64,000 bases of DNA from Neoceratodus forsteri. Its lineage: Eukaryota; Chordata; Ceratodontiformes; Ceratodontidae. The notes under the pieces were generated by a model. The model saw only the letters and a list, made by a program, of their open reading frames with translations, made no database searches and had not been told where the DNA came from. The DNA is taken from NCBI GenBank assembly GCA_016271365.2, contig CM028131.1:281106001-281170000 (forward strand), read 5' to 3'. Below are positions 22,188 through 34,825 of this stretch, piece after piece. Each line of letters starts with the position of its first letter. The stretch's first letter is position 1. The translations under genes and the position numbers were made by a program.

Positions 22188-23982
22188 AATTTCCCTTCTT
22201 TTTGAGAATGATAACGAGAAATAGTGAACGTAATGCGGCGGCGGGAGCACGAGGCCCGAGGAACAGCAATGCAAACAGAAGTGCTAACAGTGGCGTACAT
22301 GGTAACACAAACACGAATGAGAACAGGAAGGGTAACTCACACGGTGGCATAGACGGGAATGGTCTGCCATGTGATGTCTCGTCACATAGTAACATGGTGC
22401 CTGCAAACGTAAATGTCAATGGGCATGGTGACACAAAGTGAAACAGAAAGAGAAACAGTACTGTAGACACAAATAGCAAAAAATAACAGAAATGCAAGCG
22501 CAAATGAAAACGCAAAGGATAACGCACATGGTGGCGTAGACGTGAACGTTAAGTGAAACGGGTACGGAACCACAAGTGGAAAGGGCAATGGTAACAGTAA
22601 TGTAAGCGCACAGGCTGGTTTTCCCCAAAAGCTGCATAGAGAAAGACAGTGAGTACAAAGAATGTATGCATAATAATGGGTCTCGGAGCAGAAAATGAGG
22701 AGTTGGAATACTAAATAGGTTATATCTCAGGAACCGTACTACGTAGGAAAAAAAATTTAAAAGTCATATGATTTAAGACTTTTCTGGCTAGTTTTATGCG
22801 GCTAAGCATTTTTTTGACAAAAAGTCTGTATCTCGCACCGTTTCCGAGATAAGGGCCCTGAAAGGCGCGTCGAACACTGTAATGTTATCCTATGGAAAAA
22901 AAGAGAAGTTCAGAGTTCCATAACTTTGGCTCCCTGTAATATTTTTTCACCAAACCACTGAAAGGCACATCTATGGGATGTTGGCTGTCTTCCCTCCAAA
23001 TTTCGGCCTGAAAGACCAAGCCGTTATATTGCAGCAGGGCGTCAAAGGATTGCTGCAATGCGTCAGATGCCGTAATGTTATCCTATGGGAAAAAGCATCA
23101 AATTTGGAGTGCCATAACTTTGCCGCCGTGTAGTATTTTTTCAACACAACACTGAAAGACACATCTGTGAGATGTTGGCTGCGCTCCCTCCAAATTTCAG
23201 GCCAAAGCACCAAACCGTTCTTTTACAGCAGGGTGCCAAAGAATAGCTGTCATTTTCCCACAGCCTAGAAAAGTACTGTCGCAATTTGCGAAAGCTAAGA
23301 AAATTTTGCGACACTTTCGTGAGTGCGATAATTACTTATGAAGTGACTTTTTCCAGAAATCTGAAAAATATTTCTGGGGTGTTTTACCCCAAAATAAAGA
23401 CATGGCTAGCATCCTCAGGGCCCGACTAGGTGAATACAAAAAGAATTAGGTTGCTAGAGGGTCTCAATTTTAAATGCCAAGCATTTTTCTGATCACTAAC
23501 TGAAAACAAAATGGTGGATTTACGAAAGTAAGAGGGCCATTTGCAACAGTAAAAATGCATTTGCGACACTGTCGAACTTTTTGTTAACTTTTCCCATTGA
23601 CTTATAATGGGAAATTGTTTTTTGAATAACTTTTGTACCGTTTAATATTTTTTCACGAAATCTTGGAAAGGCACATCGGGAACCCCGGCTGCACGTTTCC
23701 TGAAGATTTTGGGCTGGTCGCGCAAACCGTACAACCTGTAGGCACGACCATAGAATTCCAGAAAAAGCGTAAACGCACACGCAGATCACACTTAATAACT
23801 CCACAGCTGTGTATCTGACCAGTAAGACACTTGGCAAATCCCAAAGCGTATGGGTCTTAATCATGTATTCCAAATTTCAGGCAAATCCGTCAAATGGTTG
23901 CAAAGTTATTAAGGTGCAAAATTTTGAGTTTAACATATAAATGGCTCCTCAACCCTAACTATGGTAGCACTACCGTGCTACC

Positions 23983-23983
<1 letters not shown>
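21846..23983 (+). mobile_element. Element X, copy B
   Basis: Same order as copy A. The foldback is at 21,846-22,187. A shorter hexamer array runs about 22,255-22,600. The unique stretch lacks the gc-rich hairpin (only gcggctaag remains near 22,798). There are two modules (starting about 22,877 and 23,071), then the same tail. The tail ends in a small perfect hairpin, 'ggtagcactaccgtgctacc' (about 23,963-23,982), against (TA)n. Copy A has a decayed form of this hairpin. The size difference (about 2.14 versus 2.87 kb) comes from array and module copy number. Confidence 0.7.

Positions 23984-24022
<39 letters not shown>
23984..24022. repeat. (TA)n bounding element X copy B
   Basis: About 19 ta units at the right edge. 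The left edge (about 21,826-21,843) is also a ta run. Confidence 0.95.
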
Positions 24023-24025
<3 letters not shown>

Positions 24026-24439
24026 AGAGAAAGGGCAACCTAAACCAACATATTTAAAGTGCCACAGCATACCTGAAGCGTGAATATTCGAGGGTGCTGA
24101 CAGCAGTGGTCCATGAGGTGATAGAAAGCCCAGAGATGGAGTGAGAGCAGCAAGTGCCAGCGGCCACAGAAAAGGAGCCACGGAACAGGCAGTAATAAAG
24201 GGAGGGTGGCTAGAGAGCGAGAGGTGCATAGTAAACTGCAGCAGGTGGGAACGAGTCATACTAGAAGCAGCAATGAAGGGAGTGGAATGGGTGACCGGAG
24301 GAGCTGCAAAATCCAAAAGAGTAAGCTACACGAATGCAGGGGAAAGGAATGAGGTGTGGTGCCTCCGGTCCAATGAAAAAGAATCCTGGTGAGGCCCAGG
24401 ATGTTGTGACCTTTTAAGGTTGATGGGGGAGTGACATTG

Positions 24440-26870
24440 TTGCTCCGTCCATCGAACCTCGGGCTTAAAGCCCTCCCATTAGCAAAAAGGTTCTGCAATA
24501 CAGCAGTCCCAAACCCGGCATCCCTCTTGGATTGTAAATCCAGGCAATAGTGCCTTGTAAAGGTGTGGACTATTATTCAGGTAGCTCCTTTACAAATCTC
24601 CTGAAGGAGGGTGCCCCTTGTAGCTGCCACAGAGGCAGAAGCTACTCAAGTAGAGTATGACCTTAGGTCATTTGCAGGCTGCTTACCAGCTTTCTCATTA
24701 CAAAATTGGATACAAAAGACTATCCAGCTAGAAACAGTCTTTCTGACAGCTGGTTTACCTTTGCCACCCTCTTTATAAGTGACAAACAACTGTGTGCCGT
24801 CAGTTCTTGTGCCTTTTGTTCTGCTTGTATAGTAGCTCAATGTCCTTTTAACATCAGCGCAATGTATATTCTGTTCACTTGTGCCAGAGTAACTGGGAAA
24901 AAGTACAGGTAAAGTAACTGATTGGTTCAGATGAAACCCTGGCACCACCTTAGGTAAGGATTTATTTATTCTAAGGAGTACCTTGTCCTTATGGAAAAAC
25001 ATAACTAGGATCTGTGCAGAGGCTTACAGCTTACTAACTCTTCTGGCAGATGTCATGGCAATGAGGAAAACTGTTTTCCATGTGACATTGACAGAGTAAC
25101 GGCCTACGGCACATTCATAAGGTAGGAAAAAAATGGGCAGACCGGATGGGTCTTGTGGTTCTTATCTGCCGTCAGCTTCTATGTTTCTATGACATACTTG
25201 ATGTCTGCTGTGCCACTGGCGCCAAAGGAGACTACCACCTGGGAAAGGCATATATTCAGATCCCATTGGGGACAGGTTCTCTCACAGGGGTGCAGGCGAT
25301 TCCGACCTTGAAAACTCTTTTAAAAATGGACTGTCGGGCCAGAGACTTGTCCTTATCAGCTGACATGTAAGTTGAGACAGCTGCCAGATGCACTTTCATG
25401 GTGCAAGTCCTGAGCCAAGAAACTATATGTGTGCTGTTTATTTCAGGACTGCAGGCAATCCTGCTTATATGTGAGAGATTTTCTGAGAAGCACACCCGAC
25501 TGAAAATTGTCTCCATTTTTGAGGAATATGCTTTCCTTGTGGCTGGTTTTCTGGATGCTTTTTAAACCTCTAATACTGTACGTTGCAAGAGAGAGGTTTA
25601 GCCCAGAAGACTCTAGCTCCTCAAGAACCAAGCCCTCAGGCACAGTGTTCTGAGATCACGGTAGATCACCCTGCCCTGTGACAGTGTCAGCAGATTGTGT
25701 CTTAGGGGCAGTGAGATGGGGTTATTGCATGACAGGGACAGCAGCAGTGAGAACTACAGCATGTCTATCTGGCTCACTCTGGAAGTATTAAAATCACTGC
25801 TGCTCGATCTCTACTCAGTTTTGTTATTAGCCTCTGAATAAGGGGAAAGGGGGAAGCATGCATGGTCTTTCCTGCTCAGGAAAGGGAGCGTATATCCTTT
25901 GGTACTGTCCCCTTTGAGGGGGCCTGCAAAAGAACTTTGGGAGTTTTTTGTTCTCCCATGAGGCAAATAAATCTATATCTGGGGTGCCCCACCTCCTAAA
26001 AACTGATGCCAGCATTTGTTGATTCAGGGACAATTCATGATTGCCTTGGTTCATCCTCCTCGCGGAGTCTGCCAGCACATTGTCTTTGCCTGTCACATGA
26101 ACTGCAGATATTCTGGAATGTAGTAAGTATGCCAGGTTCCAAATCCTCATTGCCTCTGTGCACAGTTTTGAGGATCTGGTACCTCCCCGCATGTTTATGA
26201 AGTACATTGTGGTAGTGTTGCCTGTCCTTATCTGGCCTGTTTGTCCTTGCAACAGGGAAGAAAAGGATTGCATTGCTGGGAGCATCGCCCTGAGTTCCAG
26301 CTGGTTTATGTGCTCCGTGCAGTCTTGTGAGCTCCAGATCCCGCTCTCTGTGTTGTCTCCTAGATGATTTCCCCACCCCAGGAGGAAGGCATCTGTTGTG
26401 CGCACTTGAGACAAAGACAGTTGCGGAAGGGAATACTTTCTCTGAGGGTTTCTTTGTCATTCCACCATTCCAATGCCCCCACTAAGTTCTTTAAAACTAG
26501 CACTAGATGGTTTAAGGGAGATGTCCTTTGGCACTAGTACTTCCTTATGTGCTACTGCACATCGCTCATTTGGAGGCAGGCCCAGGGCTCTACAGCCATT
26601 GCTGATGCCATGTGGCATCAGAACTATAGAAAATCTTTTTCAGGTTTTTTGGCCTGCATGGAAAGAAGATGTAAGCCTCCTTCTGCTCTACTAAACCTCA
26701 GTATGAATCTTAGTATGACTGTGCACATGGAATTAGGTTATTTACTCAGGAGGAGGATTGCTTTCCCTTGCAGGGAATGAACTTCCATACTTGACTGGGT
26801 CCTAACTGTGACTTCTGCAGGTTTAGTAGGAAACCTAGTGTAGGCCCCCCTCCCCCAATGGGGCATACTT
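24440..26870 (-). pseudogene. DIRS element, 3' part of pol: RT end, RNase H, tyrosine recombinase
   Basis: Reading down the minus strand, the RT end (LGFLLNLQKSQLGPSQV) lies near 26,810-26,860. RNase H follows (TDAFLLGWGNHLG near 26,360-26,400; HINQLELRAMLPAMQSF; HVTGKDNVLADSARR near 26,050-26,100), then a connector (WGTPDIDLFASWENKKLP near 25,945-26,000). The recombinase N-terminal domain (TMKVHLAAVSTYMSADKDKS) lies near 25,340-25,400. The YR catalytic region follows: VVPGFHLNQSVTLPVLF near 24,890-24,945, HCADVKRTLSYYTSRT, FVTYKEGGKGKPAV, SWIVFCIQFC, and HTFTRHYCLDL near 24,540-24,570, which holds the His and nucleophilic Tyr. The 'LRSYST' at 24,655 has Tyr where His is usual (LRAHST). Stops, frameshifts and a CR1 insert break it. 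It matches vertebrate DIRS order; the 5' half is at 45.5-48.4 kb. Confidence 0.88.
25121..25191 (+). mobile_element. CR1 3' tip, 71 bp, inserted in DIRS recombinase
   Basis: 'aaatgggcagaccggatggg' through 'ttctatgtttctatg' is the last ~70 bp of CR1 with its octamer tail. It interrupts the minus-strand recombinase frame. It is among the shortest CR1 insertions one could recognise. Confidence 0.9.
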
Positions 26871-29800
26871 TTATGGACTCTGTGCCCCGAAAATGACAAG
26901 CAGTCCTAGCCCCCTGACAGGCAGCAGGGCCAGGACAGGATAAAGCAGTCCCCATGGGTTAAAATAAAAACAGCAAAGCCTGAAAACAAAAGAATCCATC
27001 TAAACTGCAGGATGTAAACATACTGGGGGACGCCCATGCCGTTCCAAGCCTCTGACTCCACATAAAACTGCTAGAAAATGGGTCAGAGGTCTCAGATTTC
27101 CAGCCCAGGAATTTTGACCAGTCATCTGCTTACAACACTACAGACTCTGCATGCATGCTTTGCATGGCCGGGTTGGCATTCCAGAGCTCCGCCAGCCTGG
27201 GAATTTAGACCAATAGGGCATCAAGTTCAGTAAATACGAAAGGGAACTGAAGTAAACAAGCTGAGCTCAGTTGGTGTGTCTGTGAGACAGAGGAAACTGT
27301 AAGCCTGGGATTCATTTGAATTCCAGGAGCTGCAGCCCGGACAGGCTCCTCCAATGTGTACACATCTGATTCAAGCAAAGAAAGTAGTTCATCTTCAACT
27401 GAGTGCAAGCAACCCAAATGGGCTTACCTTATGAGGGCTATGGCCCCAATGCTCCCCCACTAGTGTCCTGCAGTGGTCCTGTGGTACTCAGGCCAGCCGG
27501 CCCCACTGTGCTCCATGGCTTCAGCCATGGACTTCCCGTTGTCTCGGCTCCATGTTTAGATGGGGGCTAAGCTCCGAACTTGTTCCTATGCCTCCGGGCA
27601 TAGAAAATAACAGTTTATTGGTCCCGGGAGTTGCCGCAGGTTGGGACCAGACGAATGTAAACAAATATAGCAGCCTGCGCATTACTGGGCATTTGCAGAC
27701 ATCAGATGAAAGATTTAAAGGAGCCATGGCTCCTAAAGGTGTTCATGGCTATGGCCAATATTTGAATAGGTCCCTGGCTTCAGGGCAGGCAGCAGAGCTG
27801 GGGATCGTTACCAGAAGGCCTCCAGCTTTGTGGGGGGTGTATTCTGTCCTTGTAAGGGCATAATGAATGAAATAATAAAGGACTGCATATGGGCATACTG
27901 AAAACAAAGATGGCAGCCCCCATGGGACTACAGACACAAGGTGGCTGCTGGGAAAGGGCCAAAGGGCATTGACATTACCCGGGACTGGGACAGCCAATCA
28001 GAAGAGGGCTGTGGGAAAAAGTATAAATAAGACTGCCAGCCTGCCAAAAAGACAGATCAGCCAGAGTGTGGCATGCTGGACAGACTGCTGTGGGCTTCTC
28101 AGCCCTAAGGTCTGCCATTTGGCCCCAACTGCCAGATCAACCCCAGCGTTCCCAAAGCAGGCAAGTGCCTGAAGGAGCAGTGGCAGTTGCACAGCTAAAG
28201 AAGAACTGTGGATTGCCTTGTCAAAAGAGGAGGTGTGAAACAGTGCAGCCAGACAGATTGGGAGCTGCAGTGGGAAAAGCAAGGACTGCAAACTGTAATA
28301 CTTTAATGATAAATGCTGCAGCTGTGAATATAACTAAGAGTGACTGGAATCTCCCCTTGGAGGGGTAATTGTGGAGAGTGCAAATTTCAGCAAGGGGAGA
28401 GTCTGAGCATGCTGAGGCTAGAGACTGTGCAAGGGCCCAGCACAGCTGTACATAGAGAAAAGAGAAGTGAGAGTGCTGGGGTCAGAGACTGTCCAAAAGC
28501 CCAGCTGTAGGTGTGTGTCCAGGGTGTGCAACAGAGAGGCCTAGGGAACCACTCCTGCCCTTTCCCTAGACCAAAAAAGAGGAAGAAGACGTCAGCCAGG
28601 GAGGAAGATGATGGGAGGCCTGCCCAATGAAAATGGTCTACAAAGGCCTCTAAGGCAAAGTTGGCAAGGTCAGGCAGGTGAAGATCAGCATTCTTCAGTT
28701 CTCCAGTCCACAAGACCTTCAGCCTCGTGGTGCACCACCAACAAGATACCTTCAAAGTACCATACTATATCCATCCTACTGAAAGCCCCCTGTGAACTTC
28801 TGAACTGTAAGTATCACCGGGCTGTGGCTTTGTGGAGTCTTTATTTAGCTAGCTAGCCAGGTACAAATCAGGGGGTTAGGTCCTGGGCAGAACTCTGTCA
28901 GAAACTTTAGCCCAGACATGAACTTCAAACAAAGTTATCTGTTCCAAAGTTTTGGGCCCCAACACAAGCATCCCAGGTTGAGTACCATCATCATTTCGGT
29001 GAGGTACCCACAGCATCAAAGGGGACAGTATACAGGGTGTACCCGAAGGTGGGAGGCGGAGAGTTGTGTGGGGTGACATTTCGCTGTTGTTGCTTTAGTC
29101 TTCCTATTTCCCTTCCCTCAAAATAAACACTGTTATTGGTTGCTTTATACTGTATATACCATAATTGTGCCTTATTGTGATCGGGGGGAAGATTGCTATT
29201 GTGAGTGGAGTGTCTGGGGGAGGGCAGCTCATCTATTTTCCTGGGGGGTGGTAACCTGTTCTCTGTCTACAGGTATCCCCTGCCACTTCCCCGAATGGAG
29301 GCACCACACCAAACTCCTTGCCCACTACATAACCCAGGCCCAGCCCCTCGAAGGTGTGTACATCATGGATCTGAGGGCCCCGGAGCAGCCAAGGTAAGTG
29401 AAAGGGCTGTTACACGAGAAATAAAGGCAGAGTGTGGAGCTGGGTTTTCTGCCCTATAGTGACTTCCCTCAGGGGTGTATACTCCATAAAGAAGATACAG
29501 ACTGAAGAGGCCATCACCTACCACTAAGTCCCCAGACCTCCTGTCCTTGCAAATTACAACCAACTCAACACCAGTGAGAGAGACCAGACCTACTCTGGAG
29601 AAATCTGCCCTTCATTTGGAATCATCCAGCATCTTGCCTGCTCAGCTAATCCATCCAACAAAGTTGTTCTAGAATTCTACAGAACTGTGAGCAACCATGG
29701 GGGTCTTGGCCCTGCTACTGGTGAAATTACCCGTGCAATTGGTACAGAGGGAAAGAGCCCTGGTTGGACTGTGTGACAATTACTAAGCCCAGACAGAAGA

Positions 29801-30058
29801 TCTGAGGAGGCCACCTGGACACCCACCTCTGAATTACAAATAGGGGCCCCTTTCTACAAGTAAAGTTGTTTATTCAACTTCAATTGTGTTGCAACTGTTT
29901 GCCTTTAGAGTTCAGCATGTATCAACCCTACTAATAGCAACTGCATCCCCAGTTAGGTACCCACTGCAACTGAGAGCACACTCACCCATGGCATTTGGGG
30001 GAATTTAAGTCAGGTGCAGCCACTTTGGGGATATGTTGGACTGCATGAGGTTGGGCAG
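26871..30058. other. Unassigned 3.2 kb with LTR-like features
   Basis: No protein domain recognised. Features are a class II promoter-like pair at 27,994-28,029, an aataaa at about 29,121, and an 'aagtaaagttgtttattcaa' + cttcaattgtgttgcaactg phrase near 29,858-29,900 of the kind seen at LTR U5 ends. It could be a solo or damaged LTR element. I could not find matching ends. Confidence 0.4.
27994..28029 (+). promoter_or_regulatory. CCAAT + TATA promoter-like pair
   Basis: ccaat at 27,994-27,998 and tataaata at 28,022-28,029 are about 23 bases apart, in a G-rich setting. This resembles an LTR U3 promoter; a start near 28,050-28,060 would be expected. No ORF with a domain follows. Confidence 0.5.
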
Positions 30059-30679
30059 CTTGTGTAGCCCCCAGGGGGTGCTATCCCAAGGGCTACTACC
30101 CCTGCCTGCCCTAACTGTAGCAGGGTGAGGGGCCCAGATCCATTGGCGGGTGCCTCCACCCAGAGGACGGGGTTAGAACAGTCAAGGTTGGCTCGGTCAC
30201 AGCCCTCTGGGATGCTGCAACCCCCCTTTCTTCCCACTAGTGGCCCACACAGTCCAATTTCAGTGTCCTTACCATATACACTTATCCTCCGGCTCGACCC
30301 AGTCAGCTCTCTCCGGGAACCCCCTAGAAAGTAAGATACAGTTACACCACATTCACTGTGCAGTATTTCACCATTAATATGCAGACTAGTCAGTGTACTT
30401 TTGCAAAACAGGCAATCTGATTTATTTGAGGGGGGAATAACAAGGACCGGGGGCGATCAGAGTGATTAGCTTACCACTACAGTATATGAAACTCTACCTA
30501 TGGCTCTGTGCACAGGCCTAACCTATTACATAGATACATAGACAGTGCCGGCAGATAAGGGCCTATGGCCCACCCAGTCTGCCCATTTGAGCTTGTAAGT
30601 TCAGTTTATGTTTTCCTAGAAGTCTGTTGCTCCTTACCCTGACCTCCAGAATTCCTTTATGTCTATCCCATGCATTAAA

Positions 30680-33570
30680 TCCGTGATTGTTTCAGCCCCA
30701 CCACTTCCTCTGGCAGGGTGTTCCACTTGTCCACCACCGTTCTGTGAAGAAATTCTTCCTCATGTTTCCTCTGAATCGTCCTACCTCCAACTTCATCCCA
30801 TGCCTCTAGTCCTGGAACATCTTTTTCGCTAAAAATAGTGTATTCCTGCAGCCTGTTCCTCCCTGTGAGATACTTGTATGTCTCTATCATATCCTCTCTC
30901 CTCCTCTCCTCCAGGGAGTACATGTTCAGTTCCTTCAACCTGTCTTCATAGGACTTGTGATGCAATCCATGCACCATCTTTGTTGCCCTCCTCTGAACCT
31001 TCTCTACCCTGTCTATGTCCTTACGTGAGGTATGGTCTCCAGAACTGTGCACTGTACTCTAGGTGGGGCCTCACTAGTGTCTTGTATAAGCGGAATTATG
31101 ACCTCCCATTTCCTGCTGGTGATGCCCTGCCTATACATCCCAGCATCCCATTTGCTTTACCTGCTGCCTTGTCACACTGTTTCTCTACCTTGAGGTCATC
31201 AGAGATGATAACCCCAAGATCCCTTTCCTGCTTGGTATGCTATATCCTCACCCCCCCCAACTGATATATTGTGCCAGGGTTTTGTGCCCCATATGCATTA
31301 TCTTGCACTTCTTTGCATTGAATTTCAACTGCCAAACCCTGACCATTCTTCAAGTTTCTGCAGGTCCCTTCTCATTCTATCTACACCCTCTGGTGTGTCT
31401 ACTCTGTTACAGAGCTTTGTGTCATCAGTGAACAGTGAAATTCTGCCTTCTAGGTCCTGTGCAATGTCACTGATGAAGATGTTGAATAGGACTGGTCCCA
31501 GCACCGATCCCTGTGGTACCCAACTGGTCACTCTTCCCTCTGTGGAGTGACAGCCATTTACCACCACCCTCTGTGTCCTGCCACCCAGCCAGTTACCTAC
31601 CCACCACATTACTGTCTTGCCCACACCCATATTCCCCAGTTTGTGTAATAGTCTTCTATGTAGCACAGTGTCAAAGGCCTTGCTGAAGTCCAGATAGGCC
31701 ATGTCCACTGCCCTCCCTGATCCACCTCCCTAGTCACCCAGTCAAAAAATTCAACGAGGTTGGTCTGACATGACCTCCCCCTGGTGAAACCATGCTGCCT
31801 TGGGTCCTGTAGTCCATTGATAACCAGATGTTCCACCAATCTCTCCTTCAGTAGTGCTTCCATGATCTTCCCCACTACCGAGGTGAGGCTGACTGGTCTG
31901 TAGTTCCTGCTTCCTCTTTGTTCCCACTTTTGTATAAAGGGACTACATCTGCTGTCCTCCAGTCTTTGGGTACCTCCCTGTTTCCAGTGATTAGCTAAAC
32001 AGGATAGCCAGAGGTTCAGCCACCACCTCTCTTAGTTCTTTAAGGACCCTGGGTGCACCCATCTGGCCCCATTGTTTTATCAACTCTTATTACTTCCAGG
32101 TCCTTCAGGACCCTTTCTAGATAAAAGGGACTTGTGTCCATTTCTGCACCATTCTCACCCCTGTACTCCTTCAAACCCATTACCTCCTCTTCCTCAGTAA
32201 AGACTGAGCAGAAATACCTGTTCAATATGTCAGCTTTACTGTTGTCATCCTCCACGCCCTATCCTCCCCTTCAGTCTCACTATCCCTCCTTTGTCTTTCT
32301 TTTTCACTTATGTACCTGTAAAAGGTTTTGTCCCTCTACCCATTGATTTTGCAATATGTTCTTCTGTCTGAGCTTTGGCTTCCCTTACTGACCTCCCTGC
32401 CTCCCTTTGCTTCTCCTGGTACTTCTCCCTATCCCCTTCTGCCTGTGTCTTTTTGTATTGCCTGAATGCAATCTTTTTGGCTTTCACTTTCTTTGCTACT
32501 TCTTTGGAAAACCATAATGGTCTCCTCTTCCTTTTCCTTTTGCTAACCTGCTTAATGCGTAATTCTGTTGTTCTTGTAATCCCCATTTTAAATACTGCCC
32601 ACTGTTCCTCAACCCTGATTCCTGTCCCATTCCTTAATGCCTCTTTCAAGTATCTCCCATTTTCCCAAAGTCTGACCCCTAAAATCCAGGATCGTGTTTT
32701 TGTGTGGTTTGGTTCTGCTCTTTCTGTGATTTCAAACCACAATGACTGGTGGTCACTGTTCCCCAGGTGCTCCCCACTGTTACCCCATCACACTGTCCCT
32801 GTTTGTGAGCACAAGGTCCAGTATTGCCTTCTGCCGAGTTGGTTCCATGACCAGTTGCTTGAGGAAGGCACCCTGAAGGGAGTCCAGGATAAATCTGCTC
32901 CTAGTTGATGCTGCTGCTGGGATGCTCCAGTCCACAATTGGAATATTGAAGTCTCCAACCAGTACTACCTCACCCTTGTCTGCCATCCTTTGGATGGCTA
33001 GCATCAGCTCCCTATCTGTTTCTTCCTCCTGGGCTGGTGGTCTATAGACACACCTGTCGCGGATGGCTGGCCCATTTTCCTTTCCAGCTTAACCCACAGT
33101 ATCTCTCCCCATTTGTTCCTCCTGGATCTCTGTGGCCCTTATGTCATTTTTCACATACAGTGCCCTCCTCCTTCCTGCCTGCTCTGTCTCTTCTGAATAT
33201 GTTGTAGCCAGGTATGGCCATCTCCCAGTCGTGGTTACCATTACACCAGGTTTCAGTGATGGCCACAATGTCGAGTCTGACTGCACCATTACAGCCTCAG
33301 ATCTTCCATCTTGTTGCTAAGACTCCTGGCATTTGCACACATGGCTTTCCATGATTTGACCTCCTAGACTGTTCGCTGTTCTCCAGCCCCTTCCTTGGTT
33401 GTCCTTTATCCCTGGTTCTCCTTGCTGCCTGCCCTTCTGCTGAATTTTGCCCCTTTTCTGCCTATCCACCTCTTGGGCACTAATCTCCATCTTTTGCACA
33501 CTGCTTTGCAGAGATAGCCACTCCTCTAGTTCACTGGTTCCACTGCTAGCTGTGGGGGTGAGCAAGTAGG
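30680..33570 (-). pseudogene. CR1 ORF2 (endonuclease + RT), broken
   Basis: The endonuclease end is visible (VVLVGDFNIPIVDW near 32,915-32,955; ILDLVLTNRD near 32,790-32,820). The linker RPLWFSKEVAKKVKAKK lies near 32,480-32,530. RT follows: GKIMEALLKERLVEHL near 31,830-31,872, HGFTRGRSCQTNL near 31,755-31,795, MAYLDFSKAFDTV near 31,670-31,705, PQGSVLGPVLFNIFISDI near 31,465-31,520 and the catalytic FTDDTKLCNRVDT near 31,395-31,435 (family FADDTK). The C-terminal RRATKMVHGL and MYSLEERR region lies at 30,890-31,000. Stops and frameshifts are frequent in the endonuclease (for example near 33,317 and 33,089). Confidence 0.88.
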
Positions 33571-33599
33571 TACCCTCCTTGCTGGCCTGCCACCTCCTT

Positions 33600-34560
33600 T
33601 GCTAGTTTAAATGCTTGCCAATGTAGCATTTAAACTTATCACTGAGTGCTTGGATTCCCTCCAGGATGGATGCAGGCCGTCAGGCTTGAACAAACCTCCA
33701 TCCCTCAGGTGGGTCCCCAGTCACCAATGAATCCAAACCCTTCCTCACAGCACCAGTTCTTCAACCATGAGTTAAAGTTCCTGGTGCATGCACTCCTATG
33801 CTCTCCTTGCCTCTGCAGGTAGTACTTCTGAAAGTGACAGAAGTAGCTACTTGCTTGAGACCTCCCCAATTTCCTAAACTCTTCCTGAACTTCCTTTGGC
33901 TCCCCATTTGCCAGGTCATTAGTACCTAGGTGGATAATGACATCCAGCTCACCCTCCCGTCTTGCCTTCCCAGTGATCCCCAGGATCTTCCTTCCATCCC
34001 TCCATGCCGTGGCACCTGGTAGGCACCTCACCTCACCTCCCTGTCCTCCCCCTCCTGTGTTCCTAGCTGGATCCCTCTTATGATGGAGTCCCCCACCAGG
34101 ATTCGCTTCCTCCTCCTCTGGGGTCCACTGCTTCCCGCTGAGGTCACCTCCTTGGCTAACTTCCATCCTTTCCTTCCCACTCTCTGGGTACCGCTATTTG
34201 GTTGTCCTCTTTTGCCAGTGTGGCATATGAGGTTCTTGAGTGGAATAGGATCTGGGATGTGCCTCTGCCTGACTGCTCTAACCCTCCTGAGCCCACTGTC
34301 ATCCAAGTGCTCCTCGTTCTCGGCATCCTTTGGAGGCAGTTGCATTGGACTGGGTGGTCTCTGGATAGGGGTGATGGTACTCCTGACCCAGTTTACTTCC
34401 ACTCTGAGTCTGGCTACCTCATCCCACAGTCAGAGAGATGCATGCAATAGGGCAGCACCTCAGTGTCCAGAAGGTCTGCCTGAATATGGCTGCCCACAGC
34501 CACTGCATTGCACCACTCCCACATTATACTGCAATTATACTGCTATTCCACTACTTGTCT
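33600..34560 (-). pseudogene. CR1 ORF1 (coiled-coil + SGNH esterase), frameshifted
   Basis: ORF1 of CR1 is thought to package RNA. This copy shows an N-terminal leucine/charged stretch (WDEVARLRVEVNWVRSTI, coiled-coil-like) near 34,370-34,425, and a basic linker. RKRILVGDSIIRG follows near 34,060-34,105 (block I, Ser of GDS), then VIIHLGTNDLANG near 33,900-33,940 (block III, G.ND). GFGFIGDWGP lies near 33,708-33,740 and, in another frame, FKPDGLHPS near 33,665-33,690 (block V, Asp/His). At least two frameshifts separate these blocks (near 34,030 and 33,700). The esterase role is established for this family but its substrate is unclear. Confidence 0.8.
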
Positions 34561-34825
34561 GCTACTGAAGCTCTCCTAGTTCCCTTTTCATTAATTTACT
34601 GTACTAAAAATCCTGCCACTGATCCTCAGATAATTTTCTTTAAAAAAAAAAAAAAAGAAAAGAAACCAATAAATAAATAAATGAGTCAAAACACTTGTCA
34701 TGCTGAGGGTGGGCTTCTTCCCCCTTATGCCCCTCCTACTTCACACCCCTTACTATACCCTGTGTTTAGCTCCTGTCAATCAGATTTAACAGGGCATATA
34801 ATTAAGAGCTGGGGAAGGGGGCAGA

